NCBI GenBank assembly: GCA_026713545.1
Contig: JAPOOG010000115.1
Span: forward strand, 45,951-109,950
Source of the DNA: Bryobacterales bacterium
Lineage (GTDB): Bacteria > Acidobacteriota > Terriglobia > Bryobacterales > UBA6623
Direction: 5' to 3'
DNA length: 64,000 nucleotides
Part shown: one piece after another, positions 30,882 to 39,934 of the stretch
Numbering within the stretch: position 1 is the stretch's first letter
How the letters are laid out: each line of letters begins with the position of its first letter
The notes under the pieces: model-generated
Database searches by the model: none
Told to the model about the DNA's origin: nothing
Seen by the model: the letters and a program-made list of their open reading frames with translations, nothing else
Program-made: the position numbers and the translations under genes

Positions 30882-31756
30882 AGGGAAAAAAGGGGCTTCC
30901 GGGGCGACGCACCTATGCTCTGCCCACGATCTTCACCGTGGGCACATTGTTCTGCGGCTACTACTGCCTCATGAAGACCCTGCAGGCACTGTCGTTGCCG
31001 ACGGACCGCTTGGATGAAGCAGCGCGTCTCTACAACCACGCAGCTATTGCGATCGGCGTGGGCATGTTCACGGACGGCATGGACGGCCGCATCGCGAGAC
31101 TGACCAATGCCGTCAGCGAGTTCGGACGCGAGATCGACTCTCTCGCCGATGTGATCACCTTTGGAGTGGCTCCCGCCATGTTGGCCGTAGCCTGGGGCAT
31201 CCGAACGCCGGAGTTGACAGGCCACCCGTTTTTTGCCAACATCCTGCCGGCGGTGGGCTATCTCGTCACGTTCCTCTACGTGACCTGCGGAGCGGCCCGT
31301 CTGGCGCGTTTCAACGTTCAGAAGAATCCCCGCCCGAAGAATCCCGGACTTCCCGGACGCAAGTATTTTGTCGGTCTGCCGATACCTCCCGCCGCCGGTA
31401 TGCTCGCCGCCGTTGTGCACTTCAACGGCGGCTACCCCCTCGTGAGTTGGTGGCCGGAGGGCATTCTCTGGCTTCTGCTCATCGGCTTCCTGGCGTTTCT
31501 GATGGTGTCGACCTGGCGCTATGCGAGTCTGAAGGATGTCAGCGTCTTTCGGCTCCCTTCGCTGGTGATGGTGATCTTCTTCGCGACCTTGATCTTCCTG
31601 ATCTGGAACTTCTCCGAGCCGGTTCTGCTGGCGATGGCGACTACGTTCGTCGCAAGCGGCTTTGTTACGCGCATTGCAGGCCTTTGGCGCCGCCGTACTT
31701 TGCTGCCGGAAGAAAACACACCACAGCCGGAAGAGTCACCGTCGAGCGGGCTCTAA
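30878..31756 (+). CDS. pssA: CDP-diacylglycerol--serine O-phosphatidyltransferase
   Basis: DGMDGRIARLTNAVSEFGREIDSLADVITFGVAPA; ATGA overlap with psd. Confidence 0.93.
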   Translation: MKGKKGLPGRRTYALPTIFTVGTLFCGYYCLMKTLQALSLPTDRLDEAARLYNHAAIAIGVGMFTDGMDGRIARLTNAVSEFGREIDSLADVITFGVAPAMLAVAWGIRTPELTGHPFFANILPAVGYLVTFLYVTCGAARLARFNVQKNPRPKNPGLPGRKYFVGLPIPPAAGMLAAVVHFNGGYPLVSWWPEGILWLLLIGFLAFLMVSTWRYASLKDVSVFRLPSLVMVIFFATLIFLIWNFSEPVLLAMATTFVASGFVTRIAGLWRRRTLLPEENTPQPEESPSSGL

Positions 31757-31768
31757 CCAAACCTCGCC

Positions 31769-32308
31769 ATGGGCCCTTGCCGCCGCAGCCGTGCTTCGGC
31801 TGCAGTCACTCTGCTCGTCCTTCTGTCAACGTGCACCTCTTGCGGCTACCGGCTTGCGGGAAAGGCTGACACCTTGCCGGACACCATCGGGGTCATCGCA
31901 ATCCCCCCGTTTCAAAACCAGACCGTAGAGTTCAAGATCGAGCAACACCTCACCCGTGCGGTCACTCGCGAGTTCATCAGCCGTACACGCTATGACGTTG
32001 TAACCAACGAAGCCCTCGCCGATGCCGTCCTCACAGGCACGGTGGTGAACGTACTGGTATTCCCACTTGTCATCGATCCCAGACTGGGGCGCGCCACGAG
32101 CGTCGGGACCATCACGCAGATCCGTATCTCGCTGCGAGACCGAAAGACGGGCACAGTGCTATATGACAACCCGAATCTCGAACATCGCGAGCGCTACGAA
32201 GTCAGCACGGATCCGGACGCGTATTTGGAAGAGCGGGAGCTCGCCTTGATGCGCACCAGCGAGGCAACGGCTCGCAGCATCGTGTCGGCGGTGCTCGAAA
32301 GGTTCTAA
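31769..32308 (+). CDS. lptE: LptE-like LPS assembly lipoprotein
   Basis: Lipoprotein-type signal LLSTCTSCGYRLAGKADTLPDTIGVIAIPPFQNQT; position immediately before holA. Confidence 0.8.
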   Translation: MGPCRRSRASAAVTLLVLLSTCTSCGYRLAGKADTLPDTIGVIAIPPFQNQTVEFKIEQHLTRAVTREFISRTRYDVVTNEALADAVLTGTVVNVLVFPLVIDPRLGRATSVGTITQIRISLRDRKTGTVLYDNPNLEHRERYEVSTDPDAYLEERELALMRTSEATARSIVSAVLERF

Positions 32309-32488
32309 AGCCTGAATGGCTCACCACCCGATGGCCTCAGCATGCGATACGACCGCCATGACTTCATTGCGCTTGCTTGACGTGCTCGATGTGATTTCAA
32401 GTACACCTACGCGCGCCAAGAGGCTCGCGCCTCGTCCCGGAGGCCTTTTCAGGCACTTCTTCTCTCCACGTGACGAGACATGCAGGCT
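32309..32488. repeat. Dispersed repeat family C copy between lptE and holA
   Basis: AGCCTGAATGGCTCACCACCCGATGGCC...CACGTGACGAGACATGCAGGCT; CGCGCGCCAAGAGGCTCGCGCCTCGTCC core. Confidence 0.8.
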
Positions 32489-32494
32489 ATACCG

Positions 32495-33541
32495 ATGAAG
32501 CCGCGGCAAGCACTACAAGCCTTGAGGAAGTCAACGCCGGCCGAGGGCTACCTTTTCCTGGGCAACGAACAGTACTACCGCGACCGTTGCCGCCAGGCGC
32601 TCCACGAAGCGGTTCTCGGCGATGCGGGCGCGGAAAGTGACGGCGCGACGGAGTTCGATTTGAATGAGCGGACCATCGAAGAGTTGATCGACGACGCCCG
32701 CACCTTGACTCTGTTCGGCGGCAATCGCTTGATCATCGGGTGGAATGCCGAGGGGGCCTTGCCTCGCCGCACGGGAGCCAAGGCTGTGGGGCCAGCGGTA
32801 CTCGAAAGCTACTTCGAGAACCCGACCCACGGGGTGACGATACTGCTCGAAGCAGGCCGCTACGACTGGTCGACCCGCGACGACAAACCAAAAATCGAGC
32901 GCGTGGCGCAGTTCTTTGCAGCCGTGCCTGTTCGAATCGATTTCGAGCAGCCGTCGTCGGGAGAAGCGCTGTCGGAGGCGCAAAGCATAGCCAGAGGCCT
33001 CGGGCTTGCAATTGCGCCAGACACGCTGGCGGAACTCGTCGAGATCCTGGGAAACGACCTTGCCCGCATCGCCAATGACCTCGAGAAGCTCTCGCTCTAC
33101 GCCGGTCAGCAACAGGAAGTCGGACACGAGGATATCGAGCTGCTCGTTCCCGAAGCGCGCCGCCGCGGAATATACGAGTTCTCCGACGCACTGGCCCGTA
33201 AGGATCGGGGCCGGGCGCTCGAAGTGCTCGACACTCTTGTCCAGAGCGGCGAGTACTGGCCGATGCAGATCAACATGCTCGCCGGATTGTTTCGGCAAGC
33301 TCTGATCGTGAAAGAGGGCGAGCTCAGGAATCCGAATCAGATCAGCGGCTTTTTTCAACAACGGGGTTTACGCATCTGGCCTGCACGCGCCCGCCAGATC
33401 CTCGGAGTGGCGAGACAGTTCAGCCTCGCCGAGTTGGAGAGGGCTCTTGTTGCGCTCTTTCAGGCAGACTGCGACCTGCGCCGCGAGCGGCCGGACGATC
33501 GTATCATCGTCGAACAACTCGTACTCCGGCTCACGAACTGA
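32495..33541 (+). CDS. holA: DNA polymerase III subunit delta
   Basis: EGYLFLGNEQYYRDRCRQAL...LARIANDLEKLSLYAG...IYEFSDALARKDRGRALEVLDTLVQSGEYW; track start at 32480 lies in the repeat end. Confidence 0.88.
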   Translation: MKPRQALQALRKSTPAEGYLFLGNEQYYRDRCRQALHEAVLGDAGAESDGATEFDLNERTIEELIDDARTLTLFGGNRLIIGWNAEGALPRRTGAKAVGPAVLESYFENPTHGVTILLEAGRYDWSTRDDKPKIERVAQFFAAVPVRIDFEQPSSGEALSEAQSIARGLGLAIAPDTLAELVEILGNDLARIANDLEKLSLYAGQQQEVGHEDIELLVPEARRRGIYEFSDALARKDRGRALEVLDTLVQSGEYWPMQINMLAGLFRQALIVKEGELRNPNQISGFFQQRGLRIWPARARQILGVARQFSLAELERALVALFQADCDLRRERPDDRIIVEQLVLRLTN

Positions 33542-33576
33542 AACCGGGTTACAGGACAGCGGACAGGAGAAGCGAA

Positions 33577-33864
33577 CTACTCGGAGGACTCTGAGGCGGC
33601 CTTCGAGAGAAGGTTGACCTTACGCGTCAGCCGAGACTTCATTCGGGATGCCTTGTTCTTCTTGATAACGCCCTTCTGCACAGCGCGGTCGATGCTGCTG
33701 ACCGTCGCAGGCAGTACATTCTGCGCGTTCTCGCCGTTGCTGCCGGCGATGGTTTCAGTGAGTTTCTTGACTTGCGTACGAAGGCGTGCCCGGTTGCGGC
33801 GGTTGACGTTGGTCTGCCGCTTGGTCTGGCGAATACGCTTGATCGCGGATTTGATGTTGGCCAT
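33577..33864 (-). CDS. rpsT: 30S ribosomal protein S20
   Basis: MANIKSAIKRIRQTKRQTNVNRRNRARLRTQVKKL...LPATVSSIDRAVQKGVIKKNKASRMKSRLTRKVN. Confidence 0.96.
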   Translation of the reverse strand: MANIKSAIKRIRQTKRQTNVNRRNRARLRTQVKKLTETIAGSNGENAQNVLPATVSSIDRAVQKGVIKKNKASRMKSRLTRKVNLLSKAASESSE

Positions 33865-33964
33865 GGGGAGAAGGACAAAAGAGCACACGCTCCCTAGGGC
33901 GCGCACTCTCTATTCAGCATAATGACCGCACCAATGGCTGTCAACGAACGCGGCTGGCAGCGGG

Positions 33965-34834
33965 CTAGCGGAGACTCGTTGTATCCGCGCCGGGAAAATC
34001 TTTCGGGACGGCTTGCGTGACGTTTCCAGTGGCCGCCCATTCGGCGCCGCGCTGCAGCGTCGTGATGAAACCGACGCACTGCATCGCCAGAGTGTGATGG
34101 CCCAGCGTGGTATGGAAGACACGTCCCTTGCCGTACTGAACCGTCATCAAAATCGGCTCGTGCTCTCCCGTGCCGCGAGTCGATGGATCAGAATACGCGG
34201 TAGCGAGAACCGTCAAATTCTCGGCCGGGCCCCGGAGACGGTCGTAGAGTTCATCTTCCGCATGCATCCATTTCAAAGGGAGTCCCTGCGTGATGGGATG
34301 CTCGGTGTCGCGTACGATGATCTGGAACGCGTGCCTCGTTCCGTGGCTGCCGCCGCGTCCCGGCTTGGCGTCCTGTACGATCTCCCCGTCGCGATAGCGC
34401 ACATAGGGTCCCCAGGCTTCGTTGCGCCCGCCCCAGCCGCCCAGACCGATCATGCGGTTGTATTCCTTCCATTCGGGGAAAGTGTTGTTGGCGGCGTGGA
34501 CGGAAACGAATCCACCGCCCCCGCGGACATAGGCCTCCAAGGCGGCCTTGGCCTCGCGCGGCCAGGGTTCGCCGTTGTAATTCGAGACAACTACCTCGTA
34601 GGCGTCGAAGTCAGGCTCGAAGGCGCTCAGGTCCTCGCCCTGCGGGGGTGAAGTGACGATCTCAACGGCAAATAGCCCGCTGAGTTCCAGAGCCTGCTTG
34701 ATGCGGGGCGAGGTTTCCCGCCATTGGTGATTGTTCTGGCCGTCGATTAACAGAGCCTTGTGCTGGGCGAGGCCGGCCGGCGAGGAAACGAGCAACGCGA
34801 GAGCGATCCAGAAGCCTGATGAAACGTTGCGCAC
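33965..34834 (-). CDS. Secreted ThuA domain-containing protein
   Basis: ALLIDGQNNHQWRETSPRIKQALELSGLFAVEIVTSP...LEAYVRGGGGFVSVHAANNTFPEWKEYNRMIGLGGW. Confidence 0.9.
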   Translation of the reverse strand: MRNVSSGFWIALALLVSSPAGLAQHKALLIDGQNNHQWRETSPRIKQALELSGLFAVEIVTSPPQGEDLSAFEPDFDAYEVVVSNYNGEPWPREAKAALEAYVRGGGGFVSVHAANNTFPEWKEYNRMIGLGGWGGRNEAWGPYVRYRDGEIVQDAKPGRGGSHGTRHAFQIIVRDTEHPITQGLPLKWMHAEDELYDRLRGPAENLTVLATAYSDPSTRGTGEHEPILMTVQYGKGRVFHTTLGHHTLAMQCVGFITTLQRGAEWAATGNVTQAVPKDFPGADTTSLR

Positions 34835-34966
34835 GGCCGTATTCTATCGCGGCGTGTCCTCTAGTTTGGGAACCATGGCTCCCGTCGAACGCTTCAGACA
34901 GGAAGATAGCTGTCTTGACTCAGCAGCGGCTGTCGGCATGCTAGCATTGCGGGGCATATCAATACC

Positions 34967-36043
34967 ATGAAGATCGAGACCTACAGCAGCCAAGTTGTGA
35001 GCTTTCCGCGCGCAGTCGGCGCTCTGGACGAGGCGCCCGTGCAGGTCTCGGTCGATTTCGTCACTCTACGGCTCAAGACGGATGAGGGGGCCGAGGGCAT
35101 CGGGTACGCAGGCTTTGCGGCTCCTGTAATGACGAAAGCGCTCAAGGAAGCGGTGGACGCGCTGGCGGAGCAAGTCATCGGCGATGACCCAATGCGCACG
35201 GAGGCAATCGCCGAGAAGCTACTCGAGATCGGCGGCCGCGGCGCCGCCGCCGGCCTGGTGACACGAGCGGTGTCGGCGATCGACGTCGCTCTGTGGGATC
35301 TCAAAGGCAAGATTCTGGGGCAACCGGTCTGGAAGCTGCTCGGCGGCTTCCGCAACCGAGTTCCCGCTTATTCCAGCGGCCACCTCTGGCGGACCTACGA
35401 TGCCGACGCGCTGGCCCGCAAAGGAGCGGAACTCGTCGAGCAGGGCTTCCGTGCGATGAAATTCCGCATGGGCGCCGAGCCTTCGAACAGCGCCGAGATG
35501 GAACGCATGCATGCTCTGTGCGACGCGGTCGGCGACGAGATCGACATCATGGTCGACATCAACCAGGGCTGGGATGTCAACCGCTCGATCACCATGGGGC
35601 GCGAGATGGAGATCTGCGGCCTTTATTGGTTGGAGGATCCGGTCAACTACCAGGATTTCGACGGCTTGGCCCGCATCGCCGATGCCCTCGACACTCCAAT
35701 CGCCGCGGGCGAGTATTTGTGGGGCGTCGAACCGTTCCGGTCGTTCCTCGAGCGTCACTCGGTCGACATCGTGATGGTCGACATCATGCGCGTCGGCGGG
35801 TTGACGCAGTGGATGAAGGTGGCCCACATGGCGCAGGCCTGGAATCTGCCGATCGTGAGCCACTTGGCACCGGACATCCTCGCGCCGGCGGTGGCCGCCG
35901 TCCCTAACGGCCTGTTCGTCGAGCATATGCCCTGGTCACTGCCCCTGTTCCGCGAAGAGTTACGGTTGGAAAACGGCGAGATCGTACTCGACGACGCGCC
36001 GGGGTTGGGACTGGAGTTCGATGAGCGTTGGCTGACTTCTTGA
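34967..36043 (+). CDS. Mandelate racemase/muconate lactonizing enzyme family protein (no signal)
   Basis: MKFRMGAEP, MVDINQGWD, WLEDPVNYQD, AAGEYLWG, SHLAPD. Confidence 0.9.
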   Translation: MKIETYSSQVVSFPRAVGALDEAPVQVSVDFVTLRLKTDEGAEGIGYAGFAAPVMTKALKEAVDALAEQVIGDDPMRTEAIAEKLLEIGGRGAAAGLVTRAVSAIDVALWDLKGKILGQPVWKLLGGFRNRVPAYSSGHLWRTYDADALARKGAELVEQGFRAMKFRMGAEPSNSAEMERMHALCDAVGDEIDIMVDINQGWDVNRSITMGREMEICGLYWLEDPVNYQDFDGLARIADALDTPIAAGEYLWGVEPFRSFLERHSVDIVMVDIMRVGGLTQWMKVAHMAQAWNLPIVSHLAPDILAPAVAAVPNGLFVEHMPWSLPLFREELRLENGEIVLDDAPGLGLEFDERWLTS

Positions 36044-36076
36044 CCTGATCCCCTCCGCTGCGTTACAACGCTCGCC

Positions 36077-37324
36077 ATGAAACGCAGACAGCTTTTCAAG
36101 ACACTCGGCTTGGGCGCCGCGGCAGCACTGTTGCCGCCGGATCTGAGGTCTTCTCCACCGGAGACCGATCTAAAAATTACTTCGGTTCGCGTCGTGAGGG
36201 TGAGGCCGAAGCGTCCGGTGCCGCGATATGAGCCCGCGCCGGGTTCTTGGTCGACAGGCCGGGTGGAGGTGGCGAACCCTGTCTCGATCTATCCCGAGTA
36301 CAAGCCGATGCGGAGCCTGTTCATGCCTGACCCGGGCGGCGTGTCAAGCTTCTGGGTCGAAATCGGAACGAACAAGGGTCTCACCGGCCTTGGCCGGGGA
36401 GGCCCCGGCGGCGGACCGATCATCGAGGGCCATCTGACCAAACTTCTACTCGGTGAGAACGCACTCAATATCGAGCGCATCTGGGACCTGCTCTGGCGGG
36501 CCACAATGTACTACGGCCGCAAGGGTATCGTGCCGAATGCGCTCAGCGGCATTGACCTGGCGCTCTGGGATATCGCCGGCAAGGCCTGGGGGCTTCCCGT
36601 CTATCGCCTGCTCGGCGGCGAAACGAAGCCACGTATCCCTTCCTACTGCACCGGCAACGACATCGAGCAGCACGTCGAGTTCGGCTACGCGAAACTGAAG
36701 CTCGCGCTGCCGCACGGCCCGGCCGACGGACGCGAAGGCATTCGCAAGAACGTGGCGCTCGTCAAACGCGCTCGCAAAGCCGTGGGGAAAGACGGCATTG
36801 TGGCCATGGATTGCTGGATGGCTCTGACCGAACGGTATACGATCGAACTGTGCGAGGCCTTCGAACCCTACCGCGTGTACTGGATGGAAGAGTGCCTCCC
36901 ACCTGACGACTATGAGGGCTTCGGGCGGCTTCGGGAACAAATCAAGTCAACCCGTATCGTGACCGGCGAACACGTCTACACCCGCTACGGGTTCCGGCAG
37001 TTGCTTCGAACGAACGGCGCGGAGATCTGGCAGCCGGACATCCACTGGTGCGGAGGCTTGACGGAGATCCGGCGCATCGGCGCTTTGGCAGCGGCCTATG
37101 ATATTCCGGTGATTCCGCACGGCGGCGGTCAGCGCGACGCGATCCACTATGTGATGGCGACGCCGAACAGTCCCTGGGCAGAAATGTTCATGCCAGCGCC
37201 CGGCGGCCCCGATGAGGTCTACGAACGCTACGAACAAGACAACAACCTGACCCGCGGACCTGAGGGCATCTACACGCGCCCGTCGGACGAGCCGGGGTTC
37301 GGATGGGATGTCGAAGTGGTTTGA
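36077..37324 (+). CDS. Mandelate racemase/enolase family protein with TAT-like signal
   Basis: MKRRQLFKTLGLGAAAALLPP leader; AKLKLALPHG, VAMDCWMAL, WMEECLPPDD, VTGEHVYT, QPDIHWCGGLTEIRRI, IPHGGG. Confidence 0.9.
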   Translation: MKRRQLFKTLGLGAAAALLPPDLRSSPPETDLKITSVRVVRVRPKRPVPRYEPAPGSWSTGRVEVANPVSIYPEYKPMRSLFMPDPGGVSSFWVEIGTNKGLTGLGRGGPGGGPIIEGHLTKLLLGENALNIERIWDLLWRATMYYGRKGIVPNALSGIDLALWDIAGKAWGLPVYRLLGGETKPRIPSYCTGNDIEQHVEFGYAKLKLALPHGPADGREGIRKNVALVKRARKAVGKDGIVAMDCWMALTERYTIELCEAFEPYRVYWMEECLPPDDYEGFGRLREQIKSTRIVTGEHVYTRYGFRQLLRTNGAEIWQPDIHWCGGLTEIRRIGALAAAYDIPVIPHGGGQRDAIHYVMATPNSPWAEMFMPAPGGPDEVYERYEQDNNLTRGPEGIYTRPSDEPGFGWDVEVV

Positions 37325-37340
37325 ATACGGCCGGCGTGCT

Positions 37341-37476
37341 AGCCTGCATTTCTCACCACCCGACGGCCGCCGAAGCACGCGAAAAAAGGCCGTGTTGTGC
37401 GCGTCAAGCGGCTCGCGCCTCGTACTGACGGCCCTCTCACGCACATCGCCTCGCCACGTGGTGAGACATGCAGGCT
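37341..37476. repeat. Dispersed repeat family C, minimal copy
   Basis: TAGCCTGCATTTCTCACCACCCGACGGCC...CACGTGGTGAGACATGCAGGCTA; lacks the internal heptad/GTGAACCGTAAAGG modules. Confidence 0.88.
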
Positions 37477-37936
37477 AATCCCGTACTTCGGCGAAGACGC
37501 TTAACTGCACTGCGGCGTTCAGCGGCATGTCGCGGATGCCGAGCGCGGTGCGCGTATGCTTGCCTCGTTCCTCGAAGACCTCGACGAACAGGTCGGATGC
37601 ACCGTTGAGAACCTGAGGATGCTCGGAGAAACCTTCGTCGCAGAACACGTTGCCTTCGAGCCGAACCAGGTTTGCGATCTTCTCGAGGTCTCCTGCGGCG
37701 TCTTTGAGTTGGGCGATGGCATTGATGGCGGCGAGGCGCGCCGCCGCATAGCCTTGTTCCGTCAAGAGATCGCGGCCCAACCGGCCCGCGTACTTCATCA
37801 CCGAACCTTCCCACGGCAACTGGCCGGATGTCATCACGAGCGAGCCGGTGCGAATCCACGGCACGTACTTGCCGACCGCCTGCGGCGGTGAAGGCAAGAC
37901 GATGCCAAGTCGTTTCAAGTTCTCTTCAGCGGTCAT
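37475..37936 (-). CDS. RidA/YjgF family protein
   Basis: MTAEENLKRLGIVLPSPPQAVGKYVPWIRTGSLVMTSGQLPWEG...NLVRLEGNVFCDEGF; start trimmed from track ORF. Confidence 0.9.
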   Translation of the reverse strand: MTAEENLKRLGIVLPSPPQAVGKYVPWIRTGSLVMTSGQLPWEGSVMKYAGRLGRDLLTEQGYAAARLAAINAIAQLKDAAGDLEKIANLVRLEGNVFCDEGFSEHPQVLNGASDLFVEVFEERGKHTRTALGIRDMPLNAAVQLSVFAEVRD

Positions 37937-38102
37937 TGCAGAGTCGCTCCCAGGAATTTCGTCACTGAGATCGTACCCTAGTTCTGCCGGGAACGCACCT
38001 GTATCGGAGAGCTCCGTAACTGGTTCCGATATTGTTGTTGATCCGGCAAACACCCTTCAGCGGGCTGATCAGAGACATGTTACGCCCGCTGTCGGTCGCT
38101 CT

Positions 38103-39434
38103 TCAGAACGACACGTCCCACTGGAGCCGCACCTGGGTGTCCAGCAGGTCGTCCGCTCCGTGCCGGGCGAGAGAATAGCGCGACGTGTCAAACGTCAGCT
38201 TGTTCGCGTGGCCGTAGAAGAACCAGTTGACGACGAATGCCAACTCCTTCTGCAGATCGTCCGGTCTTACACGGTTCGGGTCCACCAGAGCGTAGCGGGC
38301 ACCAAGCTCGAGCTGCTTGGGGATGCGCGGGAACAAATAGTAAAAAAAGTATCCCGCCTGGACGTAGCTGCCCCGCATGAAGGTCGTTTGAACATTCACG
38401 TTGTCCTGGATGCGTTTCCAGTGCAGCTCGTGTTGCAGAGAGAAGCCGCGGTACTTCAGCGCCGTCTCCTCCATGAACTGGCGAAGCGAATACTGCCCCA
38501 GCAGGCCGGTTTCGAAACCGTCAAGCCAGCCACCGCCAGAGGACGAAAAACGTGTGTAGCGGCTTCGATTGCGAGCCGCCCCAAACGACAGGGCAGCCGC
38601 CGGTTTCTCATGATATTTCAGGTCGCTTTGGGAATATCCGACATCGCGACCCAGAAAGTTCCACTGGTAGCGCGCCACTACCATCGGCGAGCCATCGCCG
38701 TGATCGAGTTCGGGCTTGCCCGGCACCGTGCGAAACCCTCGCCCATTGCCGGTGAATACGCCGACATAATAGCGCGAATCACCCAGCGTCCCGTTCATGA
38801 CTCGGCCCAATACCGCCGCACCCTTCTGCCGATCCACAGTGAAAGCCCTGTTCACGATCGACCGGTCGGCGAACTGCTGCTTGCCCGACGAGTCCGATCG
38901 CTCGCGGCTGTAATCAACCTTCCACTGTCCGAAGCGAAACTGCAGCCACTCCCATTTCTCGACGGTCACAAACGCGTTCAGATTGCGCGTGTCAACCAGG
39001 TCATACTCGTAGTTGTATTTGATCCAACGAGTGAAGGCGTGACCACTGATCTTGAAGCGCGCCCTTCTGAAACGGAGATCGTTCTCATCGGCGCCTGTGA
39101 AATGACTCTCCTTCCGCGGTGCACTCTTAAACGGCGAAGAGAAGCGCTTCTGCGAACGGATGTTGACCTTCCCGCTAAACCGCCCCTCGCTTTTCTCACC
39201 GATCTGCAGTCCCTTGCGGGTGTACCGGAAGAAGCTCCTTTTCTTCTTTGACTCCTTGAACTCTCGTTCCTGCAAGCTCTCGCTGATGGGGTTCACCGCT
39301 ATCGGCCGAGTCGCCGACGCCGAGCTGCCGGAAGCAGAGACGCCAGAGGCGAGAACCTCGCCGTTCTCGTCCGCTGCGAACGCCGTTCGCAAGACGATCA
39401 AAAAGACGGGGACTGCGAAAAACCGCCGAAACAT
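38103..39434 (-). CDS. Phosphate-selective porin O/P-like outer membrane porin
   Basis: Signal MFRRFFAVPVFLIVLRTAFA; FRRARFKISGHAFTRWIKYNYEYDLVDTRNLNAFVTVEKWEWLQFRFGQWKVDYSRER; aromatic beta-strand C-terminus ending in F. Confidence 0.8.
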   Translation of the reverse strand: MFRRFFAVPVFLIVLRTAFAADENGEVLASGVSASGSSASATRPIAVNPISESLQEREFKESKKKRSFFRYTRKGLQIGEKSEGRFSGKVNIRSQKRFSSPFKSAPRKESHFTGADENDLRFRRARFKISGHAFTRWIKYNYEYDLVDTRNLNAFVTVEKWEWLQFRFGQWKVDYSRERSDSSGKQQFADRSIVNRAFTVDRQKGAAVLGRVMNGTLGDSRYYVGVFTGNGRGFRTVPGKPELDHGDGSPMVVARYQWNFLGRDVGYSQSDLKYHEKPAAALSFGAARNRSRYTRFSSSGGGWLDGFETGLLGQYSLRQFMEETALKYRGFSLQHELHWKRIQDNVNVQTTFMRGSYVQAGYFFYYLFPRIPKQLELGARYALVDPNRVRPDDLQKELAFVVNWFFYGHANKLTFDTSRYSLARHGADDLLDTQVRLQWDVSF

Positions 39435-39494
39435 GATTGACTTCAAATGGTTCAGAAAACCGATGTGGAAGGTCAAGCATAGCGACTCGGGCGC

Positions 39495-39579
39495 AGTATA
39501 AAGTCATATAAGAGTTACAGTTCAGTGAATGTCTTGTTAATCTATTGTTAATATTACGTTTCAGTAAATTACTGGTTAA
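39495..39579 (-). promoter_or_regulatory. PHO-box-like 11-bp-periodic operator plus -10 upstream of porin gene
   Basis: Minus strand TTAACCA-GTAA-TTTACTG-AAAC-GTAATAT and TTAACAA-TAGA-TTAACAA-GACA-TTCACTG-AACT-GTAACTC, then 11 bp, then TATACT. Confidence 0.5.
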
Positions 39580-39934
39580 TATTGTCGCGATCTGCCCCGC
39601 TGCGCTAAACCAGACTGGCCTTCAGGAGGCAACGGCCTTCTGACCTACGAGAAAGACGCAGACAACCGCTGCCGAAGGCCACGCAACGCGCCAGCGGCTG
39701 TCAAGGAGCGGGTCCCGGGCCATTCCCCGCGGGCCTCAAAATGAGATCCACCGCTGTGGGGTTACCGGCCAAAGACCGGAATGAGTGTCTACTTGAGTGA
39801 ATCATCATCTCGACTCGGCAAACCGCAAACTCTGAACCATGAAACCGCGTATCGAACTGGTTCCCTGTTCCTTACACGGGTAGACTATGCGGTTGTGGAT
39901 GCCATTGATCTTATAGTTCTGCTGGGAGGGTTTC

